Below are positions 1 to 7,925 of a stretch of DNA of 43,665 nt, piece after piece; position 1 is the stretch's first letter, and every line of letters starts with the position of its first letter. Where the stretch lies: positions 546,319 to 589,983 of the forward strand of contig NZ_LMER01000020.1 of assembly GCF_001426435.1 (NCBI RefSeq), given 5' to 3'. Both the position numbers and the translations under genes were made by a program. Under the pieces are notes generated by a model. The model was not told where the DNA came from and did not search any database. It saw only the letters and a program-made list of their open reading frames with translations. This DNA comes from Angustibacter sp. Root456. GTDB taxonomy: Bacteria > Actinomycetota > Actinomycetes > Actinomycetales > Angustibacteraceae.

Positions 1-2391
1 GCTCACCCGGACGCGCATCGAGGTGCCCTTCTCGTCGAGCACCTGGATGCGGACGCCCGCGTCGGCGACCTTGACGCCGACACCGGGGATGACGTCGTTC
101 CAGTAGGAACGGGTGTCGTCGAACACCGGCTGCGCCTTCTGACCCCTGATGTAGCTGGGCTGGTCGGCCACGTGCAGCGTGAACGACGACGGACGGTGCA
201 GCGAGAACGGTGCGTCGTAGACCTGCACCCGCGAGCGCCACGCCTTGCCGTCGATCCGGTAGATCGGCGCCGGGTGGGCGTCGATCGGCAGGATCAGGCC
301 CTCACCGGGGTGCTGGCTGGTGTTGTTGTCAGCCTGCGAGGTGTCCCAGTAGCTGATGAGCAGGCCCGGCATGAAGCTGTAGTGCTCCACGTAGTCCGGC
401 TTGCTCGCGAACCCGAAGTTGTACGGGCCGCTCTTCAGCCAGCGGTCGTACGACACGTACTGCCGGTTGGAGGCGATGTAGTAGTTCGCGAACGAGTTGG
501 AGACCGACGCACCCACGCGGGTGAAGCCGTCCGCCGTCCAGGCCGGGTCGGCGGTCTCGGCGTCGTCGGCGAACACCGTCGTCCCACCGGACGTCAGGGT
601 GATGTCGTCGGCGAAGATGCCGCTCCAGCCCAGGTCCGGGTCGGTGCCCTGCGCGGCGCCGTCGCTCTGGTAGCGCAGCCGGACGTCGACCGTCTTGCCC
701 GCGTAGGCGGACAGGTCGAACGTGATGGGCGTGTAGGTCGCCTGGACGCCGTCGATCCCGTTGCCCTCGTCGGCGTGGGTCACCGAGCCGGGGACGCTCA
801 CCCACGTGCCGGAGCCGTCGTTGACCTCGAGCCACGCGTAGTCGCACGCGTCGGCGCCGCAGTCCTCGATGTTCCACCGGGCGTTCATCGACAGCGTCGA
901 GGTGCCGCCCGCCAGCGTGACCTTGCGGGTCAGGGTGTTGTTGAGGTCGTCACCCTGGCCGCTGAACCACTGGTAGCTGCCGGATGCCGGCGCGCCGAGG
1001 TCGGTGGTGATCTTCTTGTCGGGCAGCGGGACCACGAGGCCCTGGGCCTTGCGCGAGTTGTACTCGTGCGGGCCGACGTTGAGCGTCCGGCGCGTGCCGG
1101 CGGGCACGATCTCGTAGTCGAGCCAGCCGAGCTGCATCTTCTCCCAGGCGCCGAGGTCGCCGGGACGCTCACCGAGCGCCTCGCCCGGAGCGTTCAGGCG
1201 GCTCTGGGCCATCAGGCTCCAGTACTCGACGCCGTTGCTGCCGCCCGCGGTGTCGTACAGGTCGGGCAGGCCGAGGTCGTGGCCGTACTCGTGCGTGAAG
1301 ACCGACAGGCCGCCGTTCTCCGGCTGCATCGTGTAGTCGCCGACCCACAGGCCGGTGTCACCGATCTCGGTGCCGCCGAGCTTGTTGGTCGCGGGGCCGG
1401 TCTTGCCCTGGCCGTTGTAGTACGCGTACCAGCGGTGGCTCCAGATGGCGTCCTCGCCCTGGTGCGGGTCGCCGTCCGCCTGGTCGCCACCCGCGTGCAC
1501 GATCTGGAAGTGGTCGATGTACCCGTCGGGCTCGTTGAAGTTGCCGTCGCCGTCGTAGTCGTAACGGTCCCACTGGTCGAACTGCGCCAGGTCGGCCGTG
1601 ATCTGGGCGGTCGTGCGGCCCTTGGCCTTCTGGTCGGCGACCCACTGGTTGACGGCGTCGGTGATCAGCGCCCAGCTGTTGGAGCAGACGTTGCCCCCGC
1701 AGGGAGTGCCGTTGCTGCGGCCGTAGCGGGCCTCGTTGTACTTGACCTTGACCCAGTCGGTGACCTCACCGGCGACGGTGTAGCGGCCCGAGGACTGCTT
1801 GGCGTAGTACGACGCGAGGGAGTTCTCGCCCTTGCCGAAGTACATGTCCTGGTAGTGCTTGCGGTTGTAGTCCGCCTGCCAGACCGTCGAGTTGTCCTTC
1901 GTGCGGTCGGGAGCGGGGATCGCGTTGTGCAGCGGGCCGTCGAAGGTCGCCGGACCCTCCGTCGTCGGGTCGGTGTCCTGGTCGGGGTAGTCGGGGTGCC
2001 GCTCGTTCCCGAACTCCGCGAGGATCACGAAGATGTGGTCGGTCTTCTCGCGGGCCAGCTCGACGTACTGGTCGGTCTTCGTGCGGCTGCGGGCCAGGCC
2101 CTTGCGGCCGTGTCCCTGAGCCTTCTCACCCACCTTGACGACGGTGCTGCCGCCGCGGGTCACGGGCTTGGCCTCACCGGAGATGACCTCCGACAGGGCT
2201 GCCTCGCGCAGCTCGCGCCGCTTGCTCTCGAGGGGGTTGGTGAGCTCGTCGGTCGCCTGGGGTCGGCTCGTGGCCGACGCCTGCGACGGGGTGTTGACGG
2301 GCGGCGCTGCAGCGGCCGGCGCGATGCCGAAGGCTGCACCAGCGCCGGCCGCGAGCACGAGGCTCACGACTCCCGCGGTGACCTTGCGCAC
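1..2391 (-). CDS. Secreted M6-family metalloprotease (immune inhibitor A-like), 3' end outside window
   Basis: The minus strand is open for 797 codons from a GTG at 2391 to the window edge, so the C-terminus is missing. The first ~28 residues form a signal peptide (MRKVTAGVV followed by an Ala-rich stretch), so the enzyme is exported. The zinc site HEYGHDLGLPD covers residues 367-377: His367 and His371 are ligands, Glu368 is the catalytic base, and the LPD tail is typical of peptidase M6. A calcium-loop-like stretch (DYDGDGNFNEPDGYID) lies upstream of it, and the C-terminal half looks like beta-rich carbohydrate-binding or MAM-like modules. Immune inhibitor A proteases degrade extracellular proteins; the target here is unknown. 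The GTG start is supported by GGAGAA about 7 nt upstream and by the signal peptide beginning directly after it. An ATG at 2404 belongs to a different frame. Confidence 0.93.
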   Translation of the reverse strand, partial: MRKVTAGVVSLVLAAGAGAAFGIAPAAAAPPVNTPSQASATSRPQATDELTNPLESKRRELREAALSEVISGEAKPVTRGGSTVVKVGEKAQGHGRKGLARSRTKTDQYVELAREKTDHIFVILAEFGNERHPDYPDQDTDPTTEGPATFDGPLHNAIPAPDRTKDNSTVWQADYNRKHYQDMYFGKGENSLASYYAKQSSGRYTVAGEVTDWVKVKYNEARYGRSNGTPCGGNVCSNSWALITDAVNQWVADQKAKGRTTAQITADLAQFDQWDRYDYDGDGNFNEPDGYIDHFQIVHAGGDQADGDPHQGEDAIWSHRWYAYYNGQGKTGPATNKLGGTEIGDTGLWVGDYTMQPENGGLSVFTHEYGHDLGLPDLYDTAGGSNGVEYWSLMAQSRLNAPGEALGERPGDLGAWEKMQLGWLDYEIVPAGTRRTLNVGPHEYNSRKAQGLVVPLPDKKITTDLGAPASGSYQWFSGQGDDLNNTLTRKVTLAGGTSTLSMNARWNIEDCGADACDYAWLEVNDGSGTWVSVPGSVTHADEGNGIDGVQATYTPITFDLSAYAGKTVDVRLRYQSDGAAQGTDPDLGWSGIFADDITLTSGGTTVFADDAETADPAWTADGFTRVGASVSNSFANYYIASNRQYVSYDRWLKSGPYNFGFASKPDYVEHYSFMPGLLISYWDTSQADNNTSQHPGEGLILPIDAHPAPIYRIDGKAWRSRVQVYDAPFSLHRPSSFTLHVADQPSYIRGQKAQPVFDDTRSYWNDVIPGVGVKVADAGVRIQVLDEKGTSMRVRVS

Positions 2392-2517
2392 TGACGTTCT
2401 CCATTCGGTGGAGGGATGGTGACGTGCAGCCACACCGCGAGGAGACCGAAAGGTCACGAAGGCCCGTGTTCACCCCGAGTTGGCCGTGACACAACGTAGG
2501 GGCCGGGGCCGACGGTG

Positions 2518-2545
2518 ACTAGAGGTTGTCGTTCACCTGTCACAA
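2518..2545 (-). promoter_or_regulatory. Possible promoter for the M6 protease gene
   Basis: On the minus strand TTGTGA (2545-2540) is followed after 16 nt by TCTAGT (2523-2518), a fair -35/-10 pair. It would give a leader of roughly 120 nt before the GTG at 2391. This rests on hexamer similarity only. Confidence 0.25.
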
Positions 2546-2553
2546 ATCGTGAC
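2539..2553. promoter_or_regulatory. GTCAC-N5-GTGAC inverted repeat between divergent genes
   Basis: GTCACAAATCGTGAC is a perfect 5+5 dyad with a 5-bp centre. It overlaps the candidate -35 of the protease gene and lies about 85 bp upstream of the aminotransferase start. Other GTGAC/GTCAC words occur nearby (about 2453, 2488, 2515, 2561). The half-sites point the opposite way to a CRP site. A regulator site is inferred; no regulator can be named. Confidence 0.3.
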
Positions 2554-2623
2554 CTTCGCCCGTGACGTGGCCCTGTGGTGCCGCCGCCGGCCGACCGATC
2601 ACGCACCCGTCGGTGCGGCGTCC

Positions 2624-2629
2624 TAGGGT
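2624..2629 (+). promoter_or_regulatory. -10 element TAGGGT, likely leaderless promoter of hisC-like gene
   Basis: TAGGGT ends 7 nt before the ATG at 2637. In actinobacteria a TANNNT hexamer at this spacing puts the transcription start at or beside the A of the start codon, giving a leaderless mRNA. The absence of a purine-rich ribosome binding site before this ATG fits. Confidence 0.45.
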
Positions 2630-2636
2630 GGCGGCC

Positions 2637-3779
2637 ATGAGCGAGCCTGACGCCACCACGCCGGACGCCATCACGCCGGACGCCGAGCACGAGGTGCCCG
2701 TGCACCTGCGAGCGACCCTCGACGCCATCCCGGCCTACGTGCCGGGCAAGCCCGCGCCGTCGCAGCCCGGTGTGACGACGTACAAGCTGTCGTCGAACGA
2801 GAACCCCTACCCGCCGCTGCCGGCGGTGCAGGCGGTCGTGGAGCAGGCAGCGGCCTCGATGAACCGCTACCCGGACATGTTCGCCACGGGGCTGGTGCAG
2901 GCCATCGCCGACCACGTGGGCGTCGGAGCCGAGTGCGTGGCGACCGGCACCGGCAGCGTGGGGGTGCTCGGTCAGATCGTCGCCGCGACGTGCGGCGAGG
3001 GTGACGAGGTGATCTTCGCGTGGCGCTCGTTCGAGGCCTACCCGATCGTCGCGCAGGCCGCCGGCGCCGTCCCCGTGCCCGTGCCGCTGCGCCCCGACGC
3101 CCGGCACGACCTGTCGGCGATGGCCGACGCCGTCACCGACCGCACGCGGCTGGTGCTCGTGTGCACGCCCAACAACCCGACCGGGCCGGTCGTGCACCGC
3201 GACGAGCTCGACGCCTTCCTGGCCCGCGTGCCCCGCGACGTCCTGGTCGTCATCGACGAGGCCTATGTCGAGTTCGTACGCGACCCGCAGGCGCCGGACG
3301 CCCTGGCCCTGCAGCGCGAGCACCCCAACGTGGCCGTGCTGCGCACCTTCTCCAAGGCGTACGGGCTCGCCGGCCTGCGGGTGGGGTACGCGGTCGCGCA
3401 GCCTCGAGTGGCCGCGGCGCTGCGCAAGACGGCCGTCCCCTTCGGCGTCTCGGGGATCGCCCAGGAGGCGGCGATCGCCTCGCTGGGCGCGTCCGCGGAG
3501 CTCGCCGAGCGGGTCGAGGCTCTGGTCGCCGAGCGCGAGCGGGTCGCGGCCGCCCTCGCCGAGCAGGGCTGGGAGCTGCCCGAGTCGCAGGCGAACTTCG
3601 TGTGGTTCGGCGTGGGCGAGCGGACGCCGGACTTCGCGTCGGCCTGCGAGGCGCACGGGCTGGTGGTGCGGCCGTACGCCACCGACGGGGTGCGCGTCAC
3701 CATCGGTGAGCCTGCAGCCAACGACCGCCTCATCGAGGTGGCGGGGCAGTTCCTCCGCCGGGGGTCCGCGAACGGGTGA
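2637..3779 (+). CDS. hisC: Histidinol-phosphate / aromatic amino acid aminotransferase
   Basis: A 380-residue fold-type I PLP aminotransferase of the HisC family. Visible motifs are the substrate-arm [11 protein letters not shown], a [12 protein letters not shown] cofactor-phosphate region, CTPNNPTGP, the IDEAYVEF strand whose Asp contacts the PLP nitrogen, and [16 protein letters not shown] with the Schiff-base lysine. HisC converts histidinol phosphate and 2-oxoglutarate to imidazole acetol phosphate and glutamate. Actinobacteria often carry a second HisC-like copy that acts as a phenylalanine or aromatic aminotransferase (Pat/AroAT). No his genes lie nearby, so this may be that stand-alone copy, and the symbol names the family rather than a proven substrate. 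The ATG at 2637 is preferred over an in-frame upstream extension because homology begins after it and a -10 hexamer precedes it. Confidence 0.88.
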   Translation: MSEPDATTPDAITPDAEHEVPVHLRATLDAIPAYVPGKPAPSQPGVTTYKLSSNENPYPPLPAVQAVVEQAAASMNRYPDMFATGLVQAIADHVGVGAECVATGTGSVGVLGQIVAATCGEGDEVIFAWRSFEAYPIVAQAAGAVPVPVPLRPDARHDLSAMADAVTDRTRLVLVCTPNNPTGPVVHRDELDAFLARVPRDVLVVIDEAYVEFVRDPQAPDALALQREHPNVAVLRTFSKAYGLAGLRVGYAVAQPRVAAALRKTAVPFGVSGIAQEAAIASLGASAELAERVEALVAERERVAAALAEQGWELPESQANFVWFGVGERTPDFASACEAHGLVVRPYATDGVRVTIGEPAANDRLIEVAGQFLRRGSANG

Positions 3780-3872
3780 ACCCCTGATGGGCTAAAGCGT
3801 TGGCGGCCCACTGCCGATGTAGTCCTGTCGGGTCACCTGAGGGCTAGTCATATCGGGGCATGTTGTTCGTGC

Positions 3873-3965
3873 GTTACGCCGATTAGGCTGGTTCTTCTAG
3901 GTGTTACTGACTGCGGTCGTGCGATAGCATTACGTGACATCGGCACGAGCGTAACGTTCCGTAAC
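3873..3965. promoter_or_regulatory. Cluster of GTAAC/GTTAC motifs upstream of a secreted protein gene
   Basis: GTTAC occurs at 3873-3877 and 3903-3907, ATTAC at 3929-3933, and GTAAC at 3951-3955 and 3961-3965. The last two are in direct repeat exactly 10 bp apart (CGTAACGTTC then CGTAAC), so they lie on the same DNA face. Pairs of GTAAC-like half-sites recall the boxes described for the actinobacterial response regulators MtrA and GlnR; the assignment is inference. Confidence 0.4.
3902..3930 (+). promoter_or_regulatory. Candidate promoter for the 3997 gene
   Basis: TGTTAC (3902-3907) and TAGCAT (3925-3930) are separated by 17 nt. The -35 hexamer overlaps one GTTAC motif, and the two direct GTAAC repeats lie just downstream of the expected start point. 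Support is hexamer similarity only. Confidence 0.3.
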
Positions 3966-3996
3966 ATCCTTCGACACGCCACCGGGGGCGATGGTC

Positions 3997-5535
3997 ATGA
4001 CCGCAGAGCGGCGGACGGCGCGAGGTGCCGGTCGCAGGCTGAGCGTGCGCTCGAGCGGGCCCGCCGCCGCGATCGCGGCCATGGCCTCCGCGGCCCTCGT
4101 CGGTGCCGCCGTCTTCGGTTTCAGCGCCACCGGCCTGCACGACCCGTACGCCGCGGTCACGGGCGACGTGCCCGGAGTGCCCGGCTCGGTGCAGGCCATC
4201 ACGGTGCCGACGCCCGTCGCGCCGAGCAGCCCCTTCGTGCGCCGCCCGGCTCGCACCCCGGTGGGAGTCGGTGTCGTCGTTCCCGCAGCGGGCGGCAGGC
4301 CGACCGCTCCCACCCCGCAGCGGGGCGGCGTGAGCAACCCGATCCCGCAACCTGGCGAGCAGACCAGCCGTCCGGTGACGACGCCGGTGCCGACCACCTC
4401 GCCCAGCCGCCCGACCACGCCGCCCAGCCGTCCCACGACGTCGCGGCCCTCGAGCACGCACCCGTCGCACCCCGGGCGCCCGACCTCGCCGTCGCACAGC
4501 AAGCCGCCGACCAGCCCCAGTCACCCGAGCAAGCCGCCGACCTCCACACCGACGCCCACCAAGCAGCCGCCGAGCTCCATCGTCGTGGCGTTCACCAAGC
4601 AGCAGGTGGAGAAGGCCGGCGACGCCGTCGTCGGCCGCGTCAGCACCTCACTCGCGCTCCTCGCCGGCCCGTCCCCGCAGGACCGCGCAGCCGTGAAGAA
4701 GGTCTCCCACCGACTCGACAAGTCGATGGACGCCGTCGTCACCCTGGCCATGAACACCGCGGCCAACACCGCGCTGGACGACGCGGTCAAGGCCTCGCAG
4801 GCGAAGGCGTCGGAGGGCCAGATCCGTCTGGTGGCCGCCGTGAGCTTCCGCACCGCCCTGCCGTCGGCGCTGCAGTCCGCGGTGGCCCCGCTCGTGAGCG
4901 ACACGGTGAAGCAGGTCGCGCCGCGCACCACCGACGCCGCCGCCGTCGTCCTCGTGGCCACCGCCGCGGCCGCCTCAGCCAGTCCGGAGGTGGCCCAGCA
5001 GTCGACGTCCACCGTCGTGCAGGCCGTCGCGGACAGCGTCACCGACAGTGGCGAGGCCACGGCCCAGCGCGCGGCCCTGGCGCCCAGCGCGAGCGCGACG
5101 GCGTCCGCCTCCGCCACCGCGTCCCCCACCGACGACGCGTCCCCCGACGCCACCTCGGCGCCCAGCTCGCCGACGGCCCCCACGTCGAGCAGCGACCGCA
5201 AGGTCGCCGCTGACGCCGGCCCGCAGGTGGGCAGCGTCCAGACCGCGTCGACATCGACATCGACGTCGACGTCGACATCGACGTCGACCGCCGGCCGCCG
5301 CGCGCCCAGCAAGGCCCCCGCCCGCGGCGACGACAAGGTGCGCCCGCACAGCCGCGTGGAGCCCGAGACGCTGCGCACTGCGAAGGCCAAGGCCAAGACC
5401 AAGCCAGCCCGCAAGCCCCGCGCGGCTGCCGGCGTGAAGCACCACCACGACGCTTCGGCGGCCAAGCACCGTGGCGCGCACCTGGCGTCGAGCGACGACG
5501 AGCCGCGTCGCGCGCCGGGCCGCCACCGTCGCTGA
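3997..5535 (+). CDS. Secreted or membrane-anchored low-complexity protein, unknown function
   Basis: I do not recognise a family. An Arg-rich N-terminus is followed by one hydrophobic segment (about residues 22-46), a signal peptide or anchor. Next is a Pro/Thr/Ser-rich stretch (about 110-190) like a wall-spanning linker, with repeated PTTSPSRPTTP-type units. A predicted all-helical region of about 150 residues begins VVAFTKQQVEKAGDAVVGRV. The C-terminus is Ser/Thr/Ala-rich, includes a pure Ser-Thr run, and ends in a Lys/Arg/His-rich basic tail. The ATG at 3997 is favoured over the one at 3991: GGGGG at 3984-3988 is 8 nt from 3997 but only 2 nt from 3991. The GTAAC cluster upstream and the linker suggest a cell-wall role, but no catalytic motif is visible. 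The basic tail could bind wall polymers or DNA. Confidence 0.7.
   Translation: MTAERRTARGAGRRLSVRSSGPAAAIAAMASAALVGAAVFGFSATGLHDPYAAVTGDVPGVPGSVQAITVPTPVAPSSPFVRRPARTPVGVGVVVPAAGGRPTAPTPQRGGVSNPIPQPGEQTSRPVTTPVPTTSPSRPTTPPSRPTTSRPSSTHPSHPGRPTSPSHSKPPTSPSHPSKPPTSTPTPTKQPPSSIVVAFTKQQVEKAGDAVVGRVSTSLALLAGPSPQDRAAVKKVSHRLDKSMDAVVTLAMNTAANTALDDAVKASQAKASEGQIRLVAAVSFRTALPSALQSAVAPLVSDTVKQVAPRTTDAAAVVLVATAAAASASPEVAQQSTSTVVQAVADSVTDSGEATAQRAALAPSASATASASATASPTDDASPDATSAPSSPTAPTSSSDRKVAADAGPQVGSVQTASTSTSTSTSTSTSTAGRRAPSKAPARGDDKVRPHSRVEPETLRTAKAKAKTKPARKPRAAAGVKHHHDASAAKHRGAHLASSDDEPRRAPGRHRR
5248..5289 (+). repeat. Hexanucleotide repeat TCGACN x7 inside a coding region
   Basis: Seven tandem copies of TCG-AC(A/G/C) encode seven Ser-Thr pairs in the C-terminal part of the 3997 gene. 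The unit is six bases, so copy-number changes keep the frame and alter only linker length. The third base of the Thr codon varies, so the array is not freshly duplicated throughout. Confidence 0.9.
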
Positions 5536-5540
5536 CACCC

Positions 5541-5560
5541 GGCCGTCGAATCGAGCGGCC
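5541..5560 (+). terminator. Weak hairpin after the 3997 gene
   Basis: GGCCG (5541-5545) pairs with CGGCC (5556-5560), with partial TCGA pairing inside, six bases after the stop codon. No T-tract follows. It may terminate transcription, but the stem is short. The rest of 5561-5763 shows no convincing promoter for the next operon. Confidence 0.25.
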
Positions 5561-5763
5561 CTGGTCGTCGTTCGCGTGCAGCCCGTTCGCACCCTGCCGA
5601 CTGCTGCCGGTACCTTGACCTGAGCAACCGTGACGCGCGCCACAACCGCGCGCGCGGGCGCCCCCGCCGCCTCGCCCCGGCCACCGCCGGTCACAGGCGT
5701 CGGTACCTACTGGTCAGCTCCCGCCGCGGGCCACCCTCGCGCCGGGTCGACGAAGGAGATCAC

Positions 5764-6927
5764 GTGACCGACAGCGCCGTCGGGAACGAGGTCGACGTCA
5801 GCACCACCGACGGAGGCCCCGACCTCGTGCAGCTGCTCACCCCCGAGGGCGAGCGGATCGAGCACCCCGAGTACTCGCACTACGTGGCCGGCCTGCAGGC
5901 CGAGGACCTGAGGGGCCTCTACCGCGACCTGGTGCTGGTGCGCCGCGTCGACGCAGAGGCCACCGCCCTGCAGCGCCAGGGCGAGCTGGGCATCTGGGCC
6001 AGCCTGCTGGGTCAGGAGGCCGCCCAGGTCGGCTCCGGCCGCGCGATGGCGCCGCAGGACTACGCCTTCCCGACCTACCGCGAGCACGGCGTCGCCTGGT
6101 GCCGCGGGGTCGACCCGCTCAACCTCCTCGGCCTGTTCCGCGGCGTCAACCACGGCGGCTGGGACCCGGACGAGAAGAACTTCCACCTCTACACGATCGT
6201 CATCGGCGCGCAGACGCTGCACGCGACCGGCTACGCGATGGGCATCCAGCGCGACCACGCCGTCGGCAGCGGCGAGCCGGGCCGCGACGCCGCGGTCATC
6301 GCCTACTTCGGCGACGGGGCGACGTCCCAGGGCGACGTCAACGAGGCGTTCGTCTTCGCGGCGGTGCAGAACGCGCCGGTGGTGTTCTTCTGCCAGAACA
6401 ACCAGTGGGCCATCAGCGAGCCCAACGACCGCCAGACCCGGATCCCGCTGTACCAGCGCGCCAAGGGCTTCGGCTTCCCGGGCGTGCGCGTCGACGGCAA
6501 CGACGTCCTCGCGGTCTACGCGGTCACCAAGGCGGCGCTCGACAACGCCCGCCAGGGTGGCGGCCCGACGTTCATCGAGGCGTTCACCTACCGCATGGGC
6601 GCCCACACGACGTCCGACGACCCCACGCGCTACCGCGTCTCGGCCGAGGTCGAGGTGTGGAAGGAGCGCGACCCGATCAGCCGCCTGAAGGCCCACCTGA
6701 TCGCGAACGGCATGGCCGACGACGACTTCTTCGCGGCCGTCGAGTCCGAGAGCGACGAGCTCGCCGCGCACGTGCGGCAGGGCTGCCTGAACATGCCCGA
6801 CCCCCAGCCGCTCGACATGTTCGAGCACGTGTACGTCGACGACCACCCCCTGGTCGACGAGGAGCGTCGCGCGTTCGCGACCTACCTCGACTCGTTCGCA
6901 GACGCCGGCCACGAGGGAGGGCACTGA
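5764..6927 (+). CDS. 2-oxoacid dehydrogenase E1 alpha subunit (pyruvate or branched-chain type)
   Basis: This 387-residue protein is the thiamine-diphosphate-binding alpha subunit of a heterotetrameric E1, which decarboxylates a 2-oxoacid and passes the acyl group to the lipoyl arm of E2. The ThDP/Mg motif runs from GDGATSQGD (Gly183-Asp184-Gly185) to QNNQ near 211-214. GQEA near 84 and the loop YRMGAHTTSDDPTRYR match E1 alpha proteins. It starts at GTG 5764 with AAGGAG 5 nt upstream, and E1 beta follows after one base. No lipoamide dehydrogenase (E3) gene is adjacent, so E3 must be encoded elsewhere. Such proteins are labelled PdhA or BkdA; motifs alone do not settle pyruvate versus branched-chain oxoacids. 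As actinobacteria commonly use AceE for pyruvate, the branched-chain role is slightly favoured by inference. Confidence 0.92.
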   Translation: MTDSAVGNEVDVSTTDGGPDLVQLLTPEGERIEHPEYSHYVAGLQAEDLRGLYRDLVLVRRVDAEATALQRQGELGIWASLLGQEAAQVGSGRAMAPQDYAFPTYREHGVAWCRGVDPLNLLGLFRGVNHGGWDPDEKNFHLYTIVIGAQTLHATGYAMGIQRDHAVGSGEPGRDAAVIAYFGDGATSQGDVNEAFVFAAVQNAPVVFFCQNNQWAISEPNDRQTRIPLYQRAKGFGFPGVRVDGNDVLAVYAVTKAALDNARQGGGPTFIEAFTYRMGAHTTSDDPTRYRVSAEVEVWKERDPISRLKAHLIANGMADDDFFAAVESESDELAAHVRQGCLNMPDPQPLDMFEHVYVDDHPLVDEERRAFATYLDSFADAGHEGGH

Positions 6928-6928
6928 A

Positions 6929-7912
6929 ATGGCGCAGATCACCCTCGCGAAGGGCATCAACACCGGCCTGCGGGCCGCGATGGAGGCCGACTCCAAGGTC
7001 CTGCTCATGGGCGAGGACATCGGCAAGCTGGGCGGCGTCTTCCGCGTCACCGACGGCCTGCAGAAGGACTTCGGGGAAGACCGCGTCATCGACGCGCCCC
7101 TCGCCGAGTCCGGCATCGTCGGGACGGCGATCGGCATGGCCCTGCGCGGCTACCGGCCCGTCTGCGAGATCCAGTTCGACGGCTTCGTCTACCCGGCCTT
7201 CGACCAGATCGTCTCGCAGCTGGCCAAGATGCGCGCCCGCTCGCTCGGCAAGGTGAAGCTGCCCGTCGTCATCCGGATCCCGGTCGGCGGCGGCATCGGC
7301 GCCGTCGAGCACCACAGCGAGTCCAACGAGGCCTACTTCGCCCACACCGCCGGCCTGCGCGTCGTGTGCTGCGCCGACCCCGTCGACGCGCACTTCATGA
7401 TCCAGCAGGCCATCGCCAGCGACGACCCGGTGATCTTCTACGAGCCGAAGCGGCGCTACTGGGAGAAGGCCGAGCTGCCCGAGGGGCTCACGCTCGCCGA
7501 CGCGCGCCCGCTGCACCAGGCGAAGGTCGTGCGAGAGGGCGAGCACGTCACCGTCGCGGCCTACGGCCCGATGGTGAAGACCTGCCTCGAGGCGGCCAAG
7601 GCCGCCGAGGAGGAGGGCCGCAGCCTGGAGGTCATCGACCTGCGCTCGCTGTCACCGCTCGACGTCGACACGCTCGCGGCGTCGGTGGAGAAGACCGGCC
7701 GGCTCGTCGTCGTCCACGAGGCGCCGACCTTCCTCGGCATGGGCGCCGAGATCGCGGCGCGGGTCACCGAGCGCTGCTTCTACCACCTCGAGGCGCCGGT
7801 GATCCGGGTCGGCGGGTTCAATCTGCCCTACCCGCCGAGCAAGCTCGAGGAGGAGTACCTGCCAGACCTCGACCGGGTGCTCGACGCCGTCGACCGCTCG
7901 CTCGCCCACTGA
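6929..7912 (+). CDS. 2-oxoacid dehydrogenase E1 beta subunit
   Basis: A 327-residue transketolase-like beta subunit that completes the E1 active site. It shows the pyrimidine-binding domain (AINTGLR-type start, LLMGEDIGKLGGVFRVTDGL, DAPLAESGIVGTAIGMAL), the central RIPVGGGIGAVEHHSES segment of E1 beta proteins, and a C-terminal domain with VIDLRSLSPLDVDTL. The length is normal for the family. The ATG lies one base after the E1 alpha stop, with GAGGGAGG overlapping the end of that gene, so the two subunits are probably made in a coupled 1:1 ratio. Confidence 0.93.
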   Translation: MAQITLAKGINTGLRAAMEADSKVLLMGEDIGKLGGVFRVTDGLQKDFGEDRVIDAPLAESGIVGTAIGMALRGYRPVCEIQFDGFVYPAFDQIVSQLAKMRARSLGKVKLPVVIRIPVGGGIGAVEHHSESNEAYFAHTAGLRVVCCADPVDAHFMIQQAIASDDPVIFYEPKRRYWEKAELPEGLTLADARPLHQAKVVREGEHVTVAAYGPMVKTCLEAAKAAEEEGRSLEVIDLRSLSPLDVDTLAASVEKTGRLVVVHEAPTFLGMGAEIAARVTERCFYHLEAPVIRVGGFNLPYPPSKLEEEYLPDLDRVLDAVDRSLAH

Positions 7913-7925
7913 GGAAGGGGAGGAC

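Noticed and set aside
172-2394. A 740-codon plus-strand open frame opposite the M6 protease gene
   Set aside because: It is the antisense shadow of a clear protease; the translation is Arg/Val/Ala-rich with no family resemblance, as expected for high-GC DNA.
5248-5289. Short tandem units considered as a CRISPR array
   Set aside because: Six-base units with no spacers, in frame inside a coding region.
5608-5708. CGGTACCT occurring twice 93 bp apart before the E1 alpha gene
   Set aside because: Eight bases is too short to support an operator or duplication, and no promoter elements are placed consistently with it.
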